Assembly (NCBI GenBank): GCA_963965975.1
Contig: OZ014411.1
Span: 3,829,001 to 3,893,000, forward strand
Reading direction: 5' to 3'
From: Xestospongia bergquistia
Taxonomy: Eukaryota; Porifera; Demospongiae; Haplosclerida; Petrosiidae
DNA: 64,000 nt
Shown one piece after another: positions 42,215 through 54,588 of the stretch. The notes under the pieces are model-generated. The model was not told where the DNA came from and searched no databases. It was given only the letters and a program-made list of their open reading frames with translations. Each line of letters opens with the position of its first letter. The first letter of the stretch is position 1. The position numbers and the translations under genes are program-made.

Positions 42215-43665
42215 CTTTACCAGTTATAGTAAACATTATTTACTATAACTGAAAGATATCACCCACATTTAATATAATATGTAAATTAAGGCATTGTTAC
42301 ATTGTTAATATTACATTAATAAGTATAACAAAATTTGTCTATATACACGCTATAATAATAAATACACTAAGTAATACACAATGTCTTAAGTATAGGATTT
42401 AACCAAATGTCAGTAATGACAGTAAAGTACATGAAAACAACAAGTTGTCTACAAGATGGTCAAGATCATTGATCCTTCTTAGGACTGGCTACTTGAGACA
42501 AATTGCTATAAGTACTCATGGTGCAGTAGATAATATAATTAATACTAAATATTAAAATATTAATTAATACTTACTAGATGATTGCTATAAATAAGTCTAT
42601 TTTGTCTATTGAAGGAGATTATTTGTTGCAAATAACTTAGCTAAGGACTTGAAGTAGAGTTGTAATGATAATATAAATGTAAAATTAGGAAATATTTGGA
42701 CCCTAATTATACAATACGATAGAACTGATATAAATTATATGTTAAATAATTAAGTAATAACTATACCAGTTCTTTCTTATTTTGGGAGAGAGGTTGGGTT
42801 AACACTTATCTCTAATAATGATCTGACAGTGTCAAACAATAATAAAATAAACACCTCTAATATTACAATATACCTTGTTGTCTTACTAATAGTACTAATT
42901 GTAATATCATTTATAGTATACCAGATGTGATAGTAATAAATATCTTTGATAATACCACTAACTAGCCCTGAAACTCTTAAACATAAAAACAAGTTACTTC
43001 CTGTACACACATATATATGAATTAAACTCAGTGACTTCATTCTAATTATATTATTATCAAAAGTATCTTAAGACAGGTGTGTCCACTTACGATAATTATA
43101 TTTACTATTTAGAATGATGTCTTAAAGTCATGGAGAAGATCACATTCACCCAAACTGTCCTACATTTAACATAGATCTGTATTAGTTGTATCACACCTAT
43201 AATGATGTATAGACACAACACCCGAGAGCCCAAGTGAACATGGCATATAAATGCTATATTGCTAGGTGGTTGAGTTATGATAGTAGGTGGCTTATGAATT
43301 ATCAAGACATAGCATCTTAAATACATAATAAAAATATATATTATAAAGTGCACTAATAAGCATGACTATTGTTTACTGGTACACTTATCACTTATTGTCT
43401 TAACTCTCACATAGTACTTTACAGACAAGTCAACATAAACAATAGGCAGACAAAATTAGGTTAAACAAATAAATCCTGACAAATAGGCATAATTGTTACT
43501 TATTTCCATTTTGTTCATTGCCCCGTATACAACAATCCATATAATGATGATGGTATAGAATATATACTGTCACATTTAATAAACCTGCTATACTAACTAC
43601 TACTAATAACTAATTAACATCTGTCACGCCCTACGTCAAAAAAGTACGAGATATCCGGCTTCGCA
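42215..43665. other. last array spacer and boundary to unique DNA
   Basis: Unit-type spacer continues to about 43127, where homology to the pre-gene block ends at TCTTAAAGTCATGG. From there to the TRAF gene the sequence appears unique. No gene seen. Confidence 0.65.
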
Positions 43666-45054
43666 ATGGAGAGAGAGATGATCTTTGATGTTGATAACTT
43701 ACTATTTCTTTCTCCTTTTCCTGATTTCTTATCCATTAAGTGCCCAGTTTGTTTAGAACTACTAGTGGAAGGTCATCTTGTCAGTTGTTGCGGTCAACAT
43801 TTTTGTAAGGACTGCATATACAAAGTTCGAGTTTGCCCAACTTGTAAGGCAGAACAATTTGATGTTATGTCCGATAAATCTCACCAACGTGCTATAAAAT
43901 CATTACAAGTTCATTGTGTAAGGAAAGATAAAGGATGTGACTGGATTGGAGCTATTGTCAACCTAGAAATTCACTTGAAAAATGAATGTCAATACCGGTT
44001 AGTTGAATGTAGCAACCGATGCGGCACTTCTATCATTTCTTGTCTACTGAAGCACCATCAGCAAGAAACCTGCCCAAAACGCAAATATAAGTGTCCATAT
44101 TGTTCACTTGTTTCAACTTATGATGAAATTACAGAGACGCACATCGACTTGTGTCCATTAGCACCTGTTAAATGTCAAAATGGATGTCACAAAACAATAA
44201 AAAGAAAAGAACTACAACATCATACACAGCTAGATTGCCCATTTCAAGATGTTGCATGTGATTTCAATGTTGTTGGTTGTAGACACAAACCACAGAGACA
44301 AGACCTCGAGCAACACATAAACAATGATTGTCCAGTGCATTTAAATCTAGTTATGAAGACTGTCAAACAACAAGAAAAATTGATACAGGACCTTGTTGAG
44401 AAAGTTTATGTTCTGGAAGAGGAAAACAAACAGATTAAAGTTTTGCTTAAAGGTCTTGCTGACAATAAACGTAGTGATATTTTAAGCTTCAAGACAGACA
44501 CAACTGTCAACGTTGGGCAAAAAGAGTCTCAAGGTCTAAAAGTCAATGAAGCAAGCTATAAACAAAAATCCAAACTATCACGGCCTATTTCAGTAGTACA
44601 TTGTAGGCAGTCATTGAGTAATTTCAATCGTCACAAACTGGAAAATACCACTTTCACATTAAGTTCTTTCAATGTTGGTGTTACAGAGCATCGCATGGCT
44701 CTTCATATTGTTCCCAATGGCCAAGGTAAAGGTTTGGGAACTCATGTTTCAGTTTTTGTTAGACTTGTGAGAATTTCTGACTGTTGTGCTAGCCATCTTC
44801 AATGGCCTTTTCGAGGATATGTTAAAATAAGACTTGTGAATCAAGGTAATGACTTTAACCATATTGTGGCTACAATACACTATGATGATAATACCCCTGA
44901 TTTATGTGCTCTTAATCCTATGGATAGCCAATTTTCTCATCCTCATGGTATTGAAAGATTCATTCCACACAAGCTTCTTCAAACACGTAATGCTCAATAC
45001 TTGAAACAAGACAGGATCATTTTTGAAGTTGTTGAAGCATCTGTTTCCATATAA
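43666..45054 (+). CDS. TRAF-family RING/zinc-finger protein (462 aa), single exon
   Basis: A RING finger at about 26-60 (CPVCLELL, CCGQHFCKDC, CPTC) is followed by TRAF-type zinc fingers at about 80-225 (repeating C-x-H-C patterns such as CDWIG, HLKNEC, CPYC, HHTQLDC). A coiled coil lies at about 225-260 (EKLIQDLVEKVYVLEEENKQ). The C-terminal MATH/TRAF-C region at about 310-460 includes MALHIVPNGQGKGLGTHVSV and FEVVEA. RING-TRAF proteins act as ubiquitin ligases and adaptors downstream of TNF and Toll-type receptors in the cytoplasm. The length fits the family. The lack of introns suggests a retrogene origin or the intron loss common in expanded sponge TRAFs. It lies between the VWC array and the CHAT/Death module. 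Confidence 0.93.
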   Translation: MEREMIFDVDNLLFLSPFPDFLSIKCPVCLELLVEGHLVSCCGQHFCKDCIYKVRVCPTCKAEQFDVMSDKSHQRAIKSLQVHCVRKDKGCDWIGAIVNLEIHLKNECQYRLVECSNRCGTSIISCLLKHHQQETCPKRKYKCPYCSLVSTYDEITETHIDLCPLAPVKCQNGCHKTIKRKELQHHTQLDCPFQDVACDFNVVGCRHKPQRQDLEQHINNDCPVHLNLVMKTVKQQEKLIQDLVEKVYVLEEENKQIKVLLKGLADNKRSDILSFKTDTTVNVGQKESQGLKVNEASYKQKSKLSRPISVVHCRQSLSNFNRHKLENTTFTLSSFNVGVTEHRMALHIVPNGQGKGLGTHVSVFVRLVRISDCCASHLQWPFRGYVKIRLVNQGNDFNHIVATIHYDDNTPDLCALNPMDSQFSHPHGIERFIPHKLLQTRNAQYLKQDRIIFEVVEASVSI

Positions 45055-45674
45055 AGACTGTTTTTTTTTCTCTTATCATGTCATAACATTTGTAAGTTTA
45101 TACTATCATAGATAGTAGAGTAAATACTATTATGTCTTATAATCTATTTCAATCTTTATAATCATAGTAACAAGTGATAACCAATTGATGATGTTGACAC
45201 TATAACAAGGAAACCATAAACAATAACAATACAAGGTTAATATGTCTGTAATGTATTAGTATGTGAGTGTAAATTTTAAGCAGAGATAACCAATTCAATA
45301 AATAATTGATCTCAAATATTACAGAATAAAAACATTCATTTAATTTAGATAGGGAAATATACACATATCCTTTATGCTACCAATAAAAATGTATAATATA
45401 AAAATACTCTTCATTTATAATTAAGACAGTTCTTTACATTTTTCTAATGTAGTGTCTGCAATTGGTTTTCATTATGTCTGACATGCTTAGTAACATTAAT
45501 TGTATAATACAAAGGCTCATTATTATCATCTACTTACATATAAGTCTGCTTGGCAAGGTCATCATATAACCAACACAGTCAGACAAACTACTGAATTGCA
45601 ATGATAACCTTTATTCGTGTAGTTTATCTTTTTCTATAGTACACACAATGTACACTGTAGTATTTGTAGGTGTA

Positions 45675-45725
45675 TTAGAAGCCTTAGTTAGAGAGGTAGA
45701 CTACCTCTCTAACTAAGGCTTCTAA
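45675..45725. repeat. 25-bp-arm perfect hairpin
   Basis: The arm starting AGAAGCCTTAGTTAGAGAGG and its exact reverse complement are separated by one base (45700). It is far less AT-rich than the surroundings. Could be a cruciform, a small foldback element or an RNA hairpin. Confidence 0.9.
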
Positions 45726-46397
45726 AAATTATTATAGAGAAAACGCTATATAGATACTTGAAGGCGTGGCTATGCAGTAGTTTCGAGCACAGTGAGACGT
45801 TCTTCCAAAGTAAATCTTGGGCTAATGTCTGTCGTGTCTGCTGACCAGTTAGAAGATCAAAACGATAATATTTGTGCATCTAACTGTCTGTTAGCTGATG
45901 AATGACTCTATAGTTGTTGTTTGATTGGTTGCTAAGGGCTCTTTAAATAATGTTTGATTAGCTATTATATTGTATAATTATTGTATAAATTGTTTGTCTT
46001 GTTTGTGAGTCAAATTATATCGGTTATCTAGAAAAAATAAAGTCTGTTATGTCCTTTTCCTATTATCACTGTAGTTTTGAAACTAAAACTAACTTGCTTA
46101 AATATTTTAATACGTCTCTTTTTGAGTGGATTCATTTCTGGCTGTTGATAACATGCCTAACATTTGTCAGCTCCTCCATAGCATAAGTGTGTTGGGGAAA
46201 GTTAGTAGTAATTAGTACTGTAAAACTGATTCTTTGAGGTGAATAATGATAAGAAATTTAATATTTTAACTGATAGCTGGTTGTCACAATGGAACCTCAA
46301 ATATAGCAGCACACTTTGTAATAATTACATCCTTGAACCTAGTTTAGAGTATAAATAGGACTGTTTTTTCATTCATGCGTTTATTATTATGTAGTCA

Positions 46398-46429
46398 CTG
46401 ATGATGACAGTTGAACTAACTGTTGAAAC
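46398..46429 (+). ncRNA. hammerhead-like motif (weak)
   Basis: CTGATGA at 46398-46404, a 6-bp stem (ACAGTT/AACTGT, 46407-46412 and 46418-46423) and GAAAC at 46425-46429. This is the spacing of a hammerhead ribozyme core with stem II. There is an extra unpaired U next to the core, and I could not find convincing stems I and III. Such motifs are common in Penelope-like and other retroelements. Confidence 0.2.
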
Positions 46430-47064
46430 GTTTGGCAAAAAAATTTGTTTTGTTTGGTTAAAGATCAAAAAAATGAACATTATTATAATTACATCCTCTG
46501 TATTCAAGACACTTTGTTTCGTCCTATAGCAACACTGTAGTGTATTATTATTCAGCCTTTGATAGTGAGAACACCTTACTAAAAATAGAGTGTACATAGG
46601 CAATTATGTGTGATACAGTAGTTTTCTAATCTACTGTTTGATAAATTTAGGTTCTTCCTCCTTTAAACATGGACTATTTAGAGCCTTGCATGTTGTCAAA
46701 TTTTCTAGCTAACACTTGGATGCATGTTTAGTCCATATTTGTCACTGTCACAAGCAATATCTAATTCAATGCAACCCTTTTCTTTTTGAAAATTTTTTTG
46801 ACACAAATGTTTAATTTTATAAATAAATTACTTTTATGGTTAATATTTCATATCTTAATAACTTAAGAAGGTATGGTTTGACTCATTAATCGTCTAATAT
46901 ATTCATGCACTAGTTGCAAATGGCATTGAATAAATATGACAAGAATTGTCTATTAACAGCATCATTTTTATATCACCAAAGAGATATGCTACTTAATTGA
47001 CCAAATTTGTTGACTCATAACTTTATTAGTAAAATTACAAAAAATACATAACTAATGAAACTAG

Positions 47065-50000
47065 TCAAATCAAAGGTTTGTCCAAACCATAACATACAAA
47101 TGATCCCCAGTGTGTCCAATGTCTCCATAAAGGATCTAAAAGGAACTTGTTTTTAGCATACACTAGTGCTTGGGATGGCCGTATACCTGGGTTTAACAAG
47201 TGATCGTAAAAGTACTTTGAGAACTCAGCAGCAGACTCATCTTTAACAGGCCATAATGTACCAATGACTGTTTCAACACCAGCAGTAATGAATGCCCGTA
47301 CAAGTGTAACTGCTGCTTCTTGTGTTGCTAACAAACCAGCAGCTGAATTGCACATTGACAAGTATACTAACTTTGTACCATGTAGATTCATTGATGAAAT
47401 GGCTAATGATGGTAGCTGTCCAATGCTGCAATCAGGATTTATTTGATTATATAGCTGCCTAGAATAGGTATTGAATCCTGCAAGAGCAATGCCACATGAC
47501 ATGTTAGTGAAGAAATTGCCACGAATTATTGGTAAACGTTGATTTTGTCCATAACCATGAGTGGAGAAATGCATCATCAGTGGAGATTCAATAGCGAGTA
47601 CAGTACAAAGATTGGCATCATCCTGAAGTAATGTTTTCACTTTGAGACCACAAGTTGATAAACGATAGGATACAAAATCAGCTTCACTTTTGGAATGGTC
47701 TAACTGGTTAACAATAGGTTTAGGTGATTCAGAAATAACTAAATAGCTGGTGATGAGGTCTGCAACTTTATCAAAAAATGAAAGCCCCGGTTTGCAAAGT
47801 TGTGAGTCAAAATTTGGATTAGCTATGATATAACAAACTTGATCTTTAGATGTTGATGGTATAGACAATTGTGGATATTCTGGTTGATTTTTCGGAAACA
47901 ACTCGTGAACAGACGTCAAAATAACTACTGATGCTACTTCATCAAACCTTTTTTCTACATCTGTTAAAGGTAGCATCCCAAATGGAATGCAACCAATATC
48001 ACCATCTGGACACACATATATCTGTGTTATCTCATTAGTCAGCATGCTTTTGAGAACATCAGGTAAAAGAAGGTCGGACAATACAATCAACTCTTGATTT
48101 AATTCACTATCTCCTAAAGCACTGTCTTTTTGAGACCAAAATAAGCCTCTAGTCTTAGTCATTACATCAATTACAACAGCTACTTGCTTTCGTATCTTGT
48201 CAAAAGATAGATCCAAAATTACAGGATTCTTTCCTTTTTTAGTGATAACACAACATGCTTCCATGGAAGACTCAGATGTAAGTGGTACAAAACATACATA
48301 ATCAATTACTAGCGTGTTCTCATCGAGACATTCTTGTATTGACTTGTACTGTCTCCCCATTATTATTGAGAAAACACTCTTAGAAACAGAAGCTAAAAGA
48401 GCATCTTCCTTCTCCATTGCTTCTAGTAAGCTTTTTTGTAAGATTTCTTTTGAATCATGTTTTGAGGTAGTCAACTTATTAATATACAAAAGAAAAGAAT
48501 TAGCTAGTGAATTTCCTAAGCCGTATCGAATAAACAGAGACCGTATTTCTGTGAATAAGCATTTCCAACGAAGAGCGATATCTGCAAATAGCACTGAATT
48601 GGATAGTTTCTTGGCATATAATAATACCATTTGACGAAATGGAGCAATGGTGGGTGAACAATCATTAAGTCTTAAGGCATTTGACTCTACATTTCTTCCT
48701 AAAACCCGGAAAAATTCCCGTTCACCTCTGACAAGAGCATCAGTGGCACTTTCTCTGTCCCCAAGATCATTGAACAAACCTATAATGTAAAAAAATATAC
48801 TAGTTACTTTAAAAATACATAATCAAAAAAGAAACTGTTTATTGTGTACTTCAAGTATGCCTAGTATTATCATGAATATGGTTAAAGCTCAAATGCTTTA
48901 TTATAAAAAAAGTAAAACATACTTGTCATAGTTATCAATTCCTCAACTTCTCCCAATGTAAGAAACTCAATTGATTTTAATACACTAAATCGTTTAGTTA
49001 AGAATGTTCGTACTTTCTCAGGATCTTGTTGAATAAAATTTGAGGCATTTTCTACAGTTAAAGGATGATCTAAACCAGATGCTGGTAAGCTAGTAGCTGC
49101 TGGTTGAAGGACATTGCAATTAATATTATGTAAAGTTTGTTCAACAAGGACTTTATTTTTGACGTAATCAAGAAAATCTTTGGGATATTTAGCAATTTTT
49201 TTTTCAAGTTTACTATAGTAAAGCTTTATGGTCTCGATTTCCAAAGGAGTCAACTTGTATAAACGGCCAATATAAGAATCTAAAATTGCACATAGTCGTC
49301 CAATATGAAAATGACAAAACTCATCAGTATTAAGTAGAGAAGATTCAAATAGAGGAATAAGAGCTCGATTCATTAGCTCTGCAGCATGATGGCCTGAATT
49401 AGATTCTGTTAAAATGTTAGTACGATTTAATACAACAAGCACTGCTAAACCTAGAATTGGTCGAAGTACTAAGTACAAGCTAGAATTGACTTCTTTTTCT
49501 AGAAATAAGATGAAAGATTCAGTACGATTTGTTAATTCTTTATTAAACTTTTCTCTTTGTGTTTCCTCGACAACTTCAGGATAGATATCTACAATTAGGT
49601 TAGCACCCCACTCTTTAATTAACGGATGAACTGGTTCACCAAAGCACGTCAGTACCTCTTCAATTTGTTCGGCACAGGCTGCTAAACATTGTTTAGCAGT
49701 CACATTATTAAGTGGCTGTTCCCCACTAAGTGATCGCATTAGATGAATAAGAACATTAAGATATTTTTGTGAAAGTATGTGAATACCACATGGAAGCTCA
49801 ATATTTCCTTCTGGTAGCTGATTAATCAACTGATTGGCCTCAAACCAATGCTTAATAAACACCTTTCTTAAGTCATTACCAGAAGCACACTTAAAAGCCT
49901 CTTCAGCTGCTTCCATTACGTTTGGGAAGTCTTTCATACCTTCCAGGGCAATTATCTTCCTAAGATAACCTTTAGACCATCCCCGACTGTGATGAATACA

Positions 50001-50198
50001 CTGACAGGCATCGTGTAAGGCATCTTCATAGTTGCCTAGTTTGGAGTGTGCAGCACTACGATTACTGTACAAAGTAGCATTACAGTTGTCAAATGACAAG
50101 GCTTCTGTATACTTACTGACGGCTTCTGAGTATTTTTCTTGTTTGAATAAAGCGTTGCCTTCTGTCTTCAGAACGTCCACTTTATCAGCACCAGCCAT
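47065..50198 (-). CDS. TPR-CHAT caspase-like protease (996 aa, two exons)
   Basis: Exon 1 is 50198-48923 and exon 2 is 48779-47065. The 143-bp intron has GT (GTATGT) and AG borders and splits a serine codon; total coding length is 2,991 bases, in frame. The N-terminal TPRs (about 5-115) begin LKTEGNALFKQEKYSEAVSK and continue CNATLYSNRSAAHSKLGNYE. A long helical middle follows. The C-terminal CHAT domain (about 690-990) shows the expected catalytic pair: His in HFSTHG (about 833) and Cys in LSMCNSA (about 902). It also has the family signature TLWPVKDESAAEF, and WGSFVCYG near the end. CHAT proteins are clan CD (caspase/separase-like) proteases; TPRs usually bind partners or regulators. The substrate is unknown. 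The gene is divergent from a kelch-Death gene across only 82 bp. Confidence 0.92.
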
Positions 50199-50280
50199 TG
50201 TCTAAACACACCCAATTAACAAATGTTAATGGGGCGGTACTCTAATTCTTAACTCTTGATCCAATCCTTAATGAAGAGCT
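50199..50280. promoter_or_regulatory. bidirectional promoter, unit 1
   Basis: Only 82 bases separate the two ATGs. Contains ACACACCCAATTAACAAAT and a GC-box-like GGGGCGGTAC. The same text precedes unit 2, and a partial form precedes unit 3, so it is the conserved hub of the module. Coordinated expression of the two genes is inferred. Confidence 0.75.
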
Positions 50281-53200
50281 ATGAGTGGTGAGCCTAGCGC
50301 AAGATGGGGACACTCTGCTGTGACTGTTAGAGAAAAGATGTATGTATGGGGTGGATGTACTGCTGATATGCCCAGAGATTGCTCTAATGATTATAAGACA
50401 CAATTACTATCAAAGGTATTTGAATTTGACATCCAATCTTCTCAATGGAAAGCTCATCAAACAACTGGAGTGCCTCCTAAAGCAGTTTGTGGAGCAGCAG
50501 CATGTACCAGAGATGACCATAACAGAATATTCACATTTGGTGGTTACTGTGGACATGGATATCACTGGTACAATGAATTACATGAACTTAAGTTGCTGCA
50601 AGATCACATTCAGTGGCGTCTTATTGAATCTGTAAACAATGATGTAGAACCAACAACCAAACAAGATTGTGGAATTGTTTACTTTGGTTCTGATGATGAT
50701 GATATGAATGTTTGTGTGTTTGGAGGAGCAGGAAATAAAAGAGGAAAACCAAACAAGTGGGCTGTATTTGATGAGTTACATGTTTTCAATCTTGTTACTA
50801 GTAAGTGATTATAAATATTATAGTTGGTAAGTAACTTATGAATCATTCATTAATAAACTTAATACAAACATATACATTATTATAGCCAAAATATTAACAA
50901 ACTTATCAAATTTTAAATTGTAGCATTACCTATTGTACATGTATGTTATTTTAACACTAACAGCATGTTTCTCCTATTTCTCACATAGGTACATGGCATG
51001 TTCCTGATGTCAGTGGATCTTGTCCACCTCCTTGTTCAGGATTCTCTTTTGACACGATTGGTATTAGACAAGCTTTGTTGTTTGGTGGTAAAACCAATAA
51101 AGATACTGTCCTTAATGATGTCTTTCTTTTATCACTTGACAAATGGGTAAGTAAGTGTCTTGTATGTATGGCTTATCAGCATATGCTATTAGGATGGTGC
51201 TATAAAGAATTATTAAATAATAAATTAAATATTACTAATGACACTTTCCTCTCTTTATACTTCTTTTAGATGTGGCAAAAAATCCCGATGACATTAGGTA
51301 TTGAACTTCCAATGCCTAGAGAAAGTCATTGTTCTATTTGCATCGACAATCATTTAATTGTGATTGGTGGAATTAACTCAAAAAAGGAAATAGTTCCAGA
51401 CAGCTGGGTGCTTCATACAAGAGACCATACTTGGAAAAAGGTTGGTTTTGCATGTTAGTTTTGATTGATTTCTTCTTACAAAAATTTTTGTCTGTAGTTA
51501 TAATCGTTTTGATGATTGTGTTAAATGTTATTAGTAGGCAAGCAAGGGCATGTATAATTATTATAAGGGTGTGGTTTATACCACAGTGCACTCTAAAAGA
51601 ATTGAACATCATGTTTTCAAAATTATTGATAAAGCTCTTTGCTAAAACAATGACTTCTATAATTGATAAATTGTTAGAAAAGGCAGCTATGTGTGTAAGA
51701 ACAAACAACACAATTCAACTTGTTTACATCATATCTTAGCACTCATATTGAGCAATTTGACAATGTACATTCTATCCCCAAACATAAAGGAATTCAATAG
51801 AAACCAGTATATGTTTCACATATTGCTAAGGAAAACATTGTTTGGACATATTATTCACATTTTATTCAGACATTTTTTAATATTGGGCCGTCATCAACTG
51901 TACATTTTAAATACAAACTATGTTGACAAAGCTTACACTTTTATATTTCATAATTATAGATAAATATTCCTGATGAAATGACAAAACGAGTTTCACCAAT
52001 AGTAGTTGCTGAAAAATGTAATGAAAACTATCAAATAATTATATTTGGAGGTCTCGTGAATTGGATAACTGGGACGTTTCACTCTGAACAGCCCATGATA
52101 TCCAAGACAATTGTATTATCTCTAGGTAATAAGTAATTATATCTTTGATTTGTGTTCATTACCTACATTCACTTACTTTATGTGATGATTAAAGTTACTG
52201 ACTTTCTCATTATTGTTTTAAAAATTGCATTTTTGTTAGATGTTTCAGAAGATGTTATGCTATCATATTGGTATGACTTGACTCCACTGGGAATTCAGAT
52301 TAAGCAACTATCAAAGGATTTAATAGAAACAAGAGAAATTCTTGGCACAACACGAGCTAAATTAGACAAATTGGAATCAACATTGTCAAGACATACTGTG
52401 TCTTCTCAAGGGAGCATTGAATTAGAAATTGACAGCTATCAAGATGAAGATGAACAACATGTAAGTTTTAACTAAAGACATAACTATTTGTCTTTAGTTA
52501 CAGTATCATAATGGCATGTACTAAAGTGATATTTTTATGTCTTTTCTCAATACTCCATGTCTGTTAATTGTCTTTATTGTCAATTCTTGATAGAGTGTAG
52601 ATACATGAACATGACATACACTCAAATGATGCTACAAGTTATTTTCACTTCAGTTAATTAACCTAATTTATTAACAAACTAATTATTGAACCTCTCCTTT
52701 TACTCATTTAATTTATTAACTTCTTTGTACCCCTTCACTGAGCCACTTTGGTACACATGTTTGAGCTCTTAAAGTGTGTAGTGTTCTTATTAAGAGAATT
52801 AACTTTTTCATTATTTATAAGGGAAACAGTTATCATTTATTATTTTATTGAAGCCAATACCGTTTGTAGACCAGTAGCCTGTTCAAGCAACAAAGTGAAC
52901 CAGGTTGGAGGAGGGACATGGCTAAAGCCATTACATGGATCAATGCTGTTGATGATACTGACCTAGGTAGGATGCCATACGTTACCTAGTAAGATAATAA
53001 CTAAAGATATAATGTTAAATCAAGTGATTCAAGTCAATCCATTAATCAATATTGATTGTGGTGTAGTGACAAACATAAGTAAAATGATGCTGCTACAAAT
53101 CTCAGACTGTTGTAATTTTAATTTTTTTTACTAAATTTATTTTAAAACTTTTATGTCTGTTCATCCAGCTAATTGTTCTTAACCATAGCATGTGCACAGT

Positions 53201-53658
53201 GTAATGACGTGCTTAAGCTTGCTAAGATTTAATAATTACATTAAACTAATTGTTGTTTTTTATGAGTATTAGGTAGTTAGTTTGTAAACATTTTGAGCAT
53301 TAGTTCTTTTACTATTCTTTCTTTTCTTTTCTATATAGACACAGACCATGCATCTGATGTGCTTGAAGCAATTGGCGATATCAGTGAATGGAAACCATTT
53401 GGTCTTGCTTTAGGTCTCCATATCTCCACATTGAATAAAATTAGTGCTCAGTACAAAGATGTTCAGAGTTGTAAGTATGAAGTTGTGTCCGCGTGGCTTA
53501 TGAGAAAAGATATGGTTATCAAAAAATGTCCACCAAGTTGGAGATCATTAGTTACTGCTGTTAATGGTAATCTTGTGATGTACCCACATCTTGCTAAAAA
53601 AATAGCAATGTCACATCCTCTAAGCCCTGTTCTTCAAAGAGCTATCAGCACTCCTTAA
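50281..53658 (+). CDS. kelch-coiled coil-Death domain protein A (550 aa, 7 exons)
   Basis: Exons 50281-50800, 50989-51146, 51270-51440, 51960-52125, 52240-52460, 52870-52966 and 53339-53658 join with consistent phases (1,653 bases). Six kelch-type blades are suggested by GG motifs (YVWGGC, FTFGGY, CVFGGA, LLFGGK, IVIGGI, IIFGGL), forming a beta-propeller in residues 1 to about 338. A coiled coil follows (IKQLSKDLIETREILGTT, about 350-385). Exon 6 is a short linker. Exon 7 encodes a Death domain (about 446-535) with WKPFGLALGLHISTL, VSAWL and PPSWRSLVTAV, then a short tail. Death domains assemble homotypic signalling complexes in apoptosis and NF-kB pathways; the kelch part likely provides ligand or partner binding. 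No signal peptide or TM, so cytoplasmic. Shares a promoter with the TPR-CHAT gene. Confidence 0.9.
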
Positions 53659-53742
53659 CAATAACTGTTTGTTTTAAAAATTATGTATTTATTAAACTTT
53701 ATATGAATACGTCATTTTAATAATTCCAGCACATTGTGTGAT

Positions 53743-54478
53743 ATGACTGAATTAGATTCTGTTAAAATGTTAGTACAATTTAATACAAGAAGCTAGAATT
53801 GACTTCTTTTTCTAAAAATAAGTTAAAGATTTGGTACGATTTATTAATTCTTTGTTAAACTTCTCTCTTTGTGTTTCCTCAACAACTTCAGGAAAGATAT
53901 TTACAATTAGGTTAACACCCCACTCTTTAATTAACAGATGAACTGGTTCACCAAAGCATGCCAGTACCTCTTCAATTTGTTCGGCACAGGCTACTAAACA
54001 TATTGTTTAGCAGTCTCATTATTAAGTGGATGTTCCCCACAAGAGATCGCATTAGATGAATAAGATCATTAAGATATTTTGTGAAAGTATGTGAATACCA
54101 CATGGAAGCTCAATACTTCCTTCTGGTAGCTGATTAATCAACTGATTGGCCTCAAACTAATGCTTTCCTTTCTTAAGCCGTTACCATAAGCACTCTTAAA
54201 AGCCTCTTCACCTGTTTCCGTTACGTTTGGGAAGTCTTTCATACCTTCCAGGACGATTATCTTCCTAAGATATCCTTTCAACCATCCAGGACCACAATGA
54301 ATATACTGACAGGCATCGTGTAAAGCATCTTCATAGTTGCCTAGTTTGGAATGTGCGGCACTACGATTACTGTACAAAGTAGCATTACAGTTGTCAAATG
54401 ACAAGGCTTCTGTATACTTACTGGCGGCTTCAGAGTATTTTTCTTGTTTGAATAAAGTGTTGCCTTAGAACGTCCACC
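53743..54478 (-). pseudogene. broken TPR stump of unit 2
   Basis: The minus strand matches the first ~270 codons of the TPR-CHAT gene (for example CNATLYSNRSAAHSKLGNYE), with deletions and frameshifts. A deletion right after the start codons changes the frame, and several further gaps (for example near 53800 and 54175) follow. No CHAT part exists; homology ends where the preceding kelch gene finishes. Confidence 0.92.
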
Positions 54479-54588
54479 ATATCGTTTATTTAGCGAGATC
54501 TTAATAAACGATAAACACACCCAATTAACAAATCTTAATGGGGCGGTACTCTAATTCTTACTCTTGATCCAATCCTTAATGAAGAGCT
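54479..54588. promoter_or_regulatory. promoter, unit 2
   Basis: Nearly the same sequence as 50199-50280, with an extra ~20 bases (TTTATTTAGCGAGATC...) on the TPR side. It is still expected to drive the kelch-Death B gene. Confidence 0.65.

Larger units (their letters stand above)
45055..47064. other. intergenic DNA with two structured motifs
   Basis: No protein gene supported. It contains a perfect hairpin at 45675-45725 and a CTGATGA...GAAAC motif at 46398-46429. A minus-strand AATAAA near 47022-47027 lies just downstream of the CHAT gene stop. Confidence 0.6.

Noticed and set aside
43105-43353. 82-aa minus-strand ORF before the TRAF gene
   Set aside because: Hydrophobic, AT-driven frame without motif or splice context.
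43666-45054. Reading the TRAF-like gene as bacterial or transposon-derived because it has no introns
   Set aside because: The RING, TRAF zinc fingers, coiled coil and MATH order is a metazoan architecture; intron loss is enough to explain it.
46373-46603. 76-aa minus-strand ORF
   Set aside because: Overlaps the hammerhead-like motif region and has no protein signature.
51431-51963. ORFs in the 519-bp intron 3 of kelch A
   Set aside because: The flanking exons join perfectly in phase across this interval, and the ORFs have no motifs.
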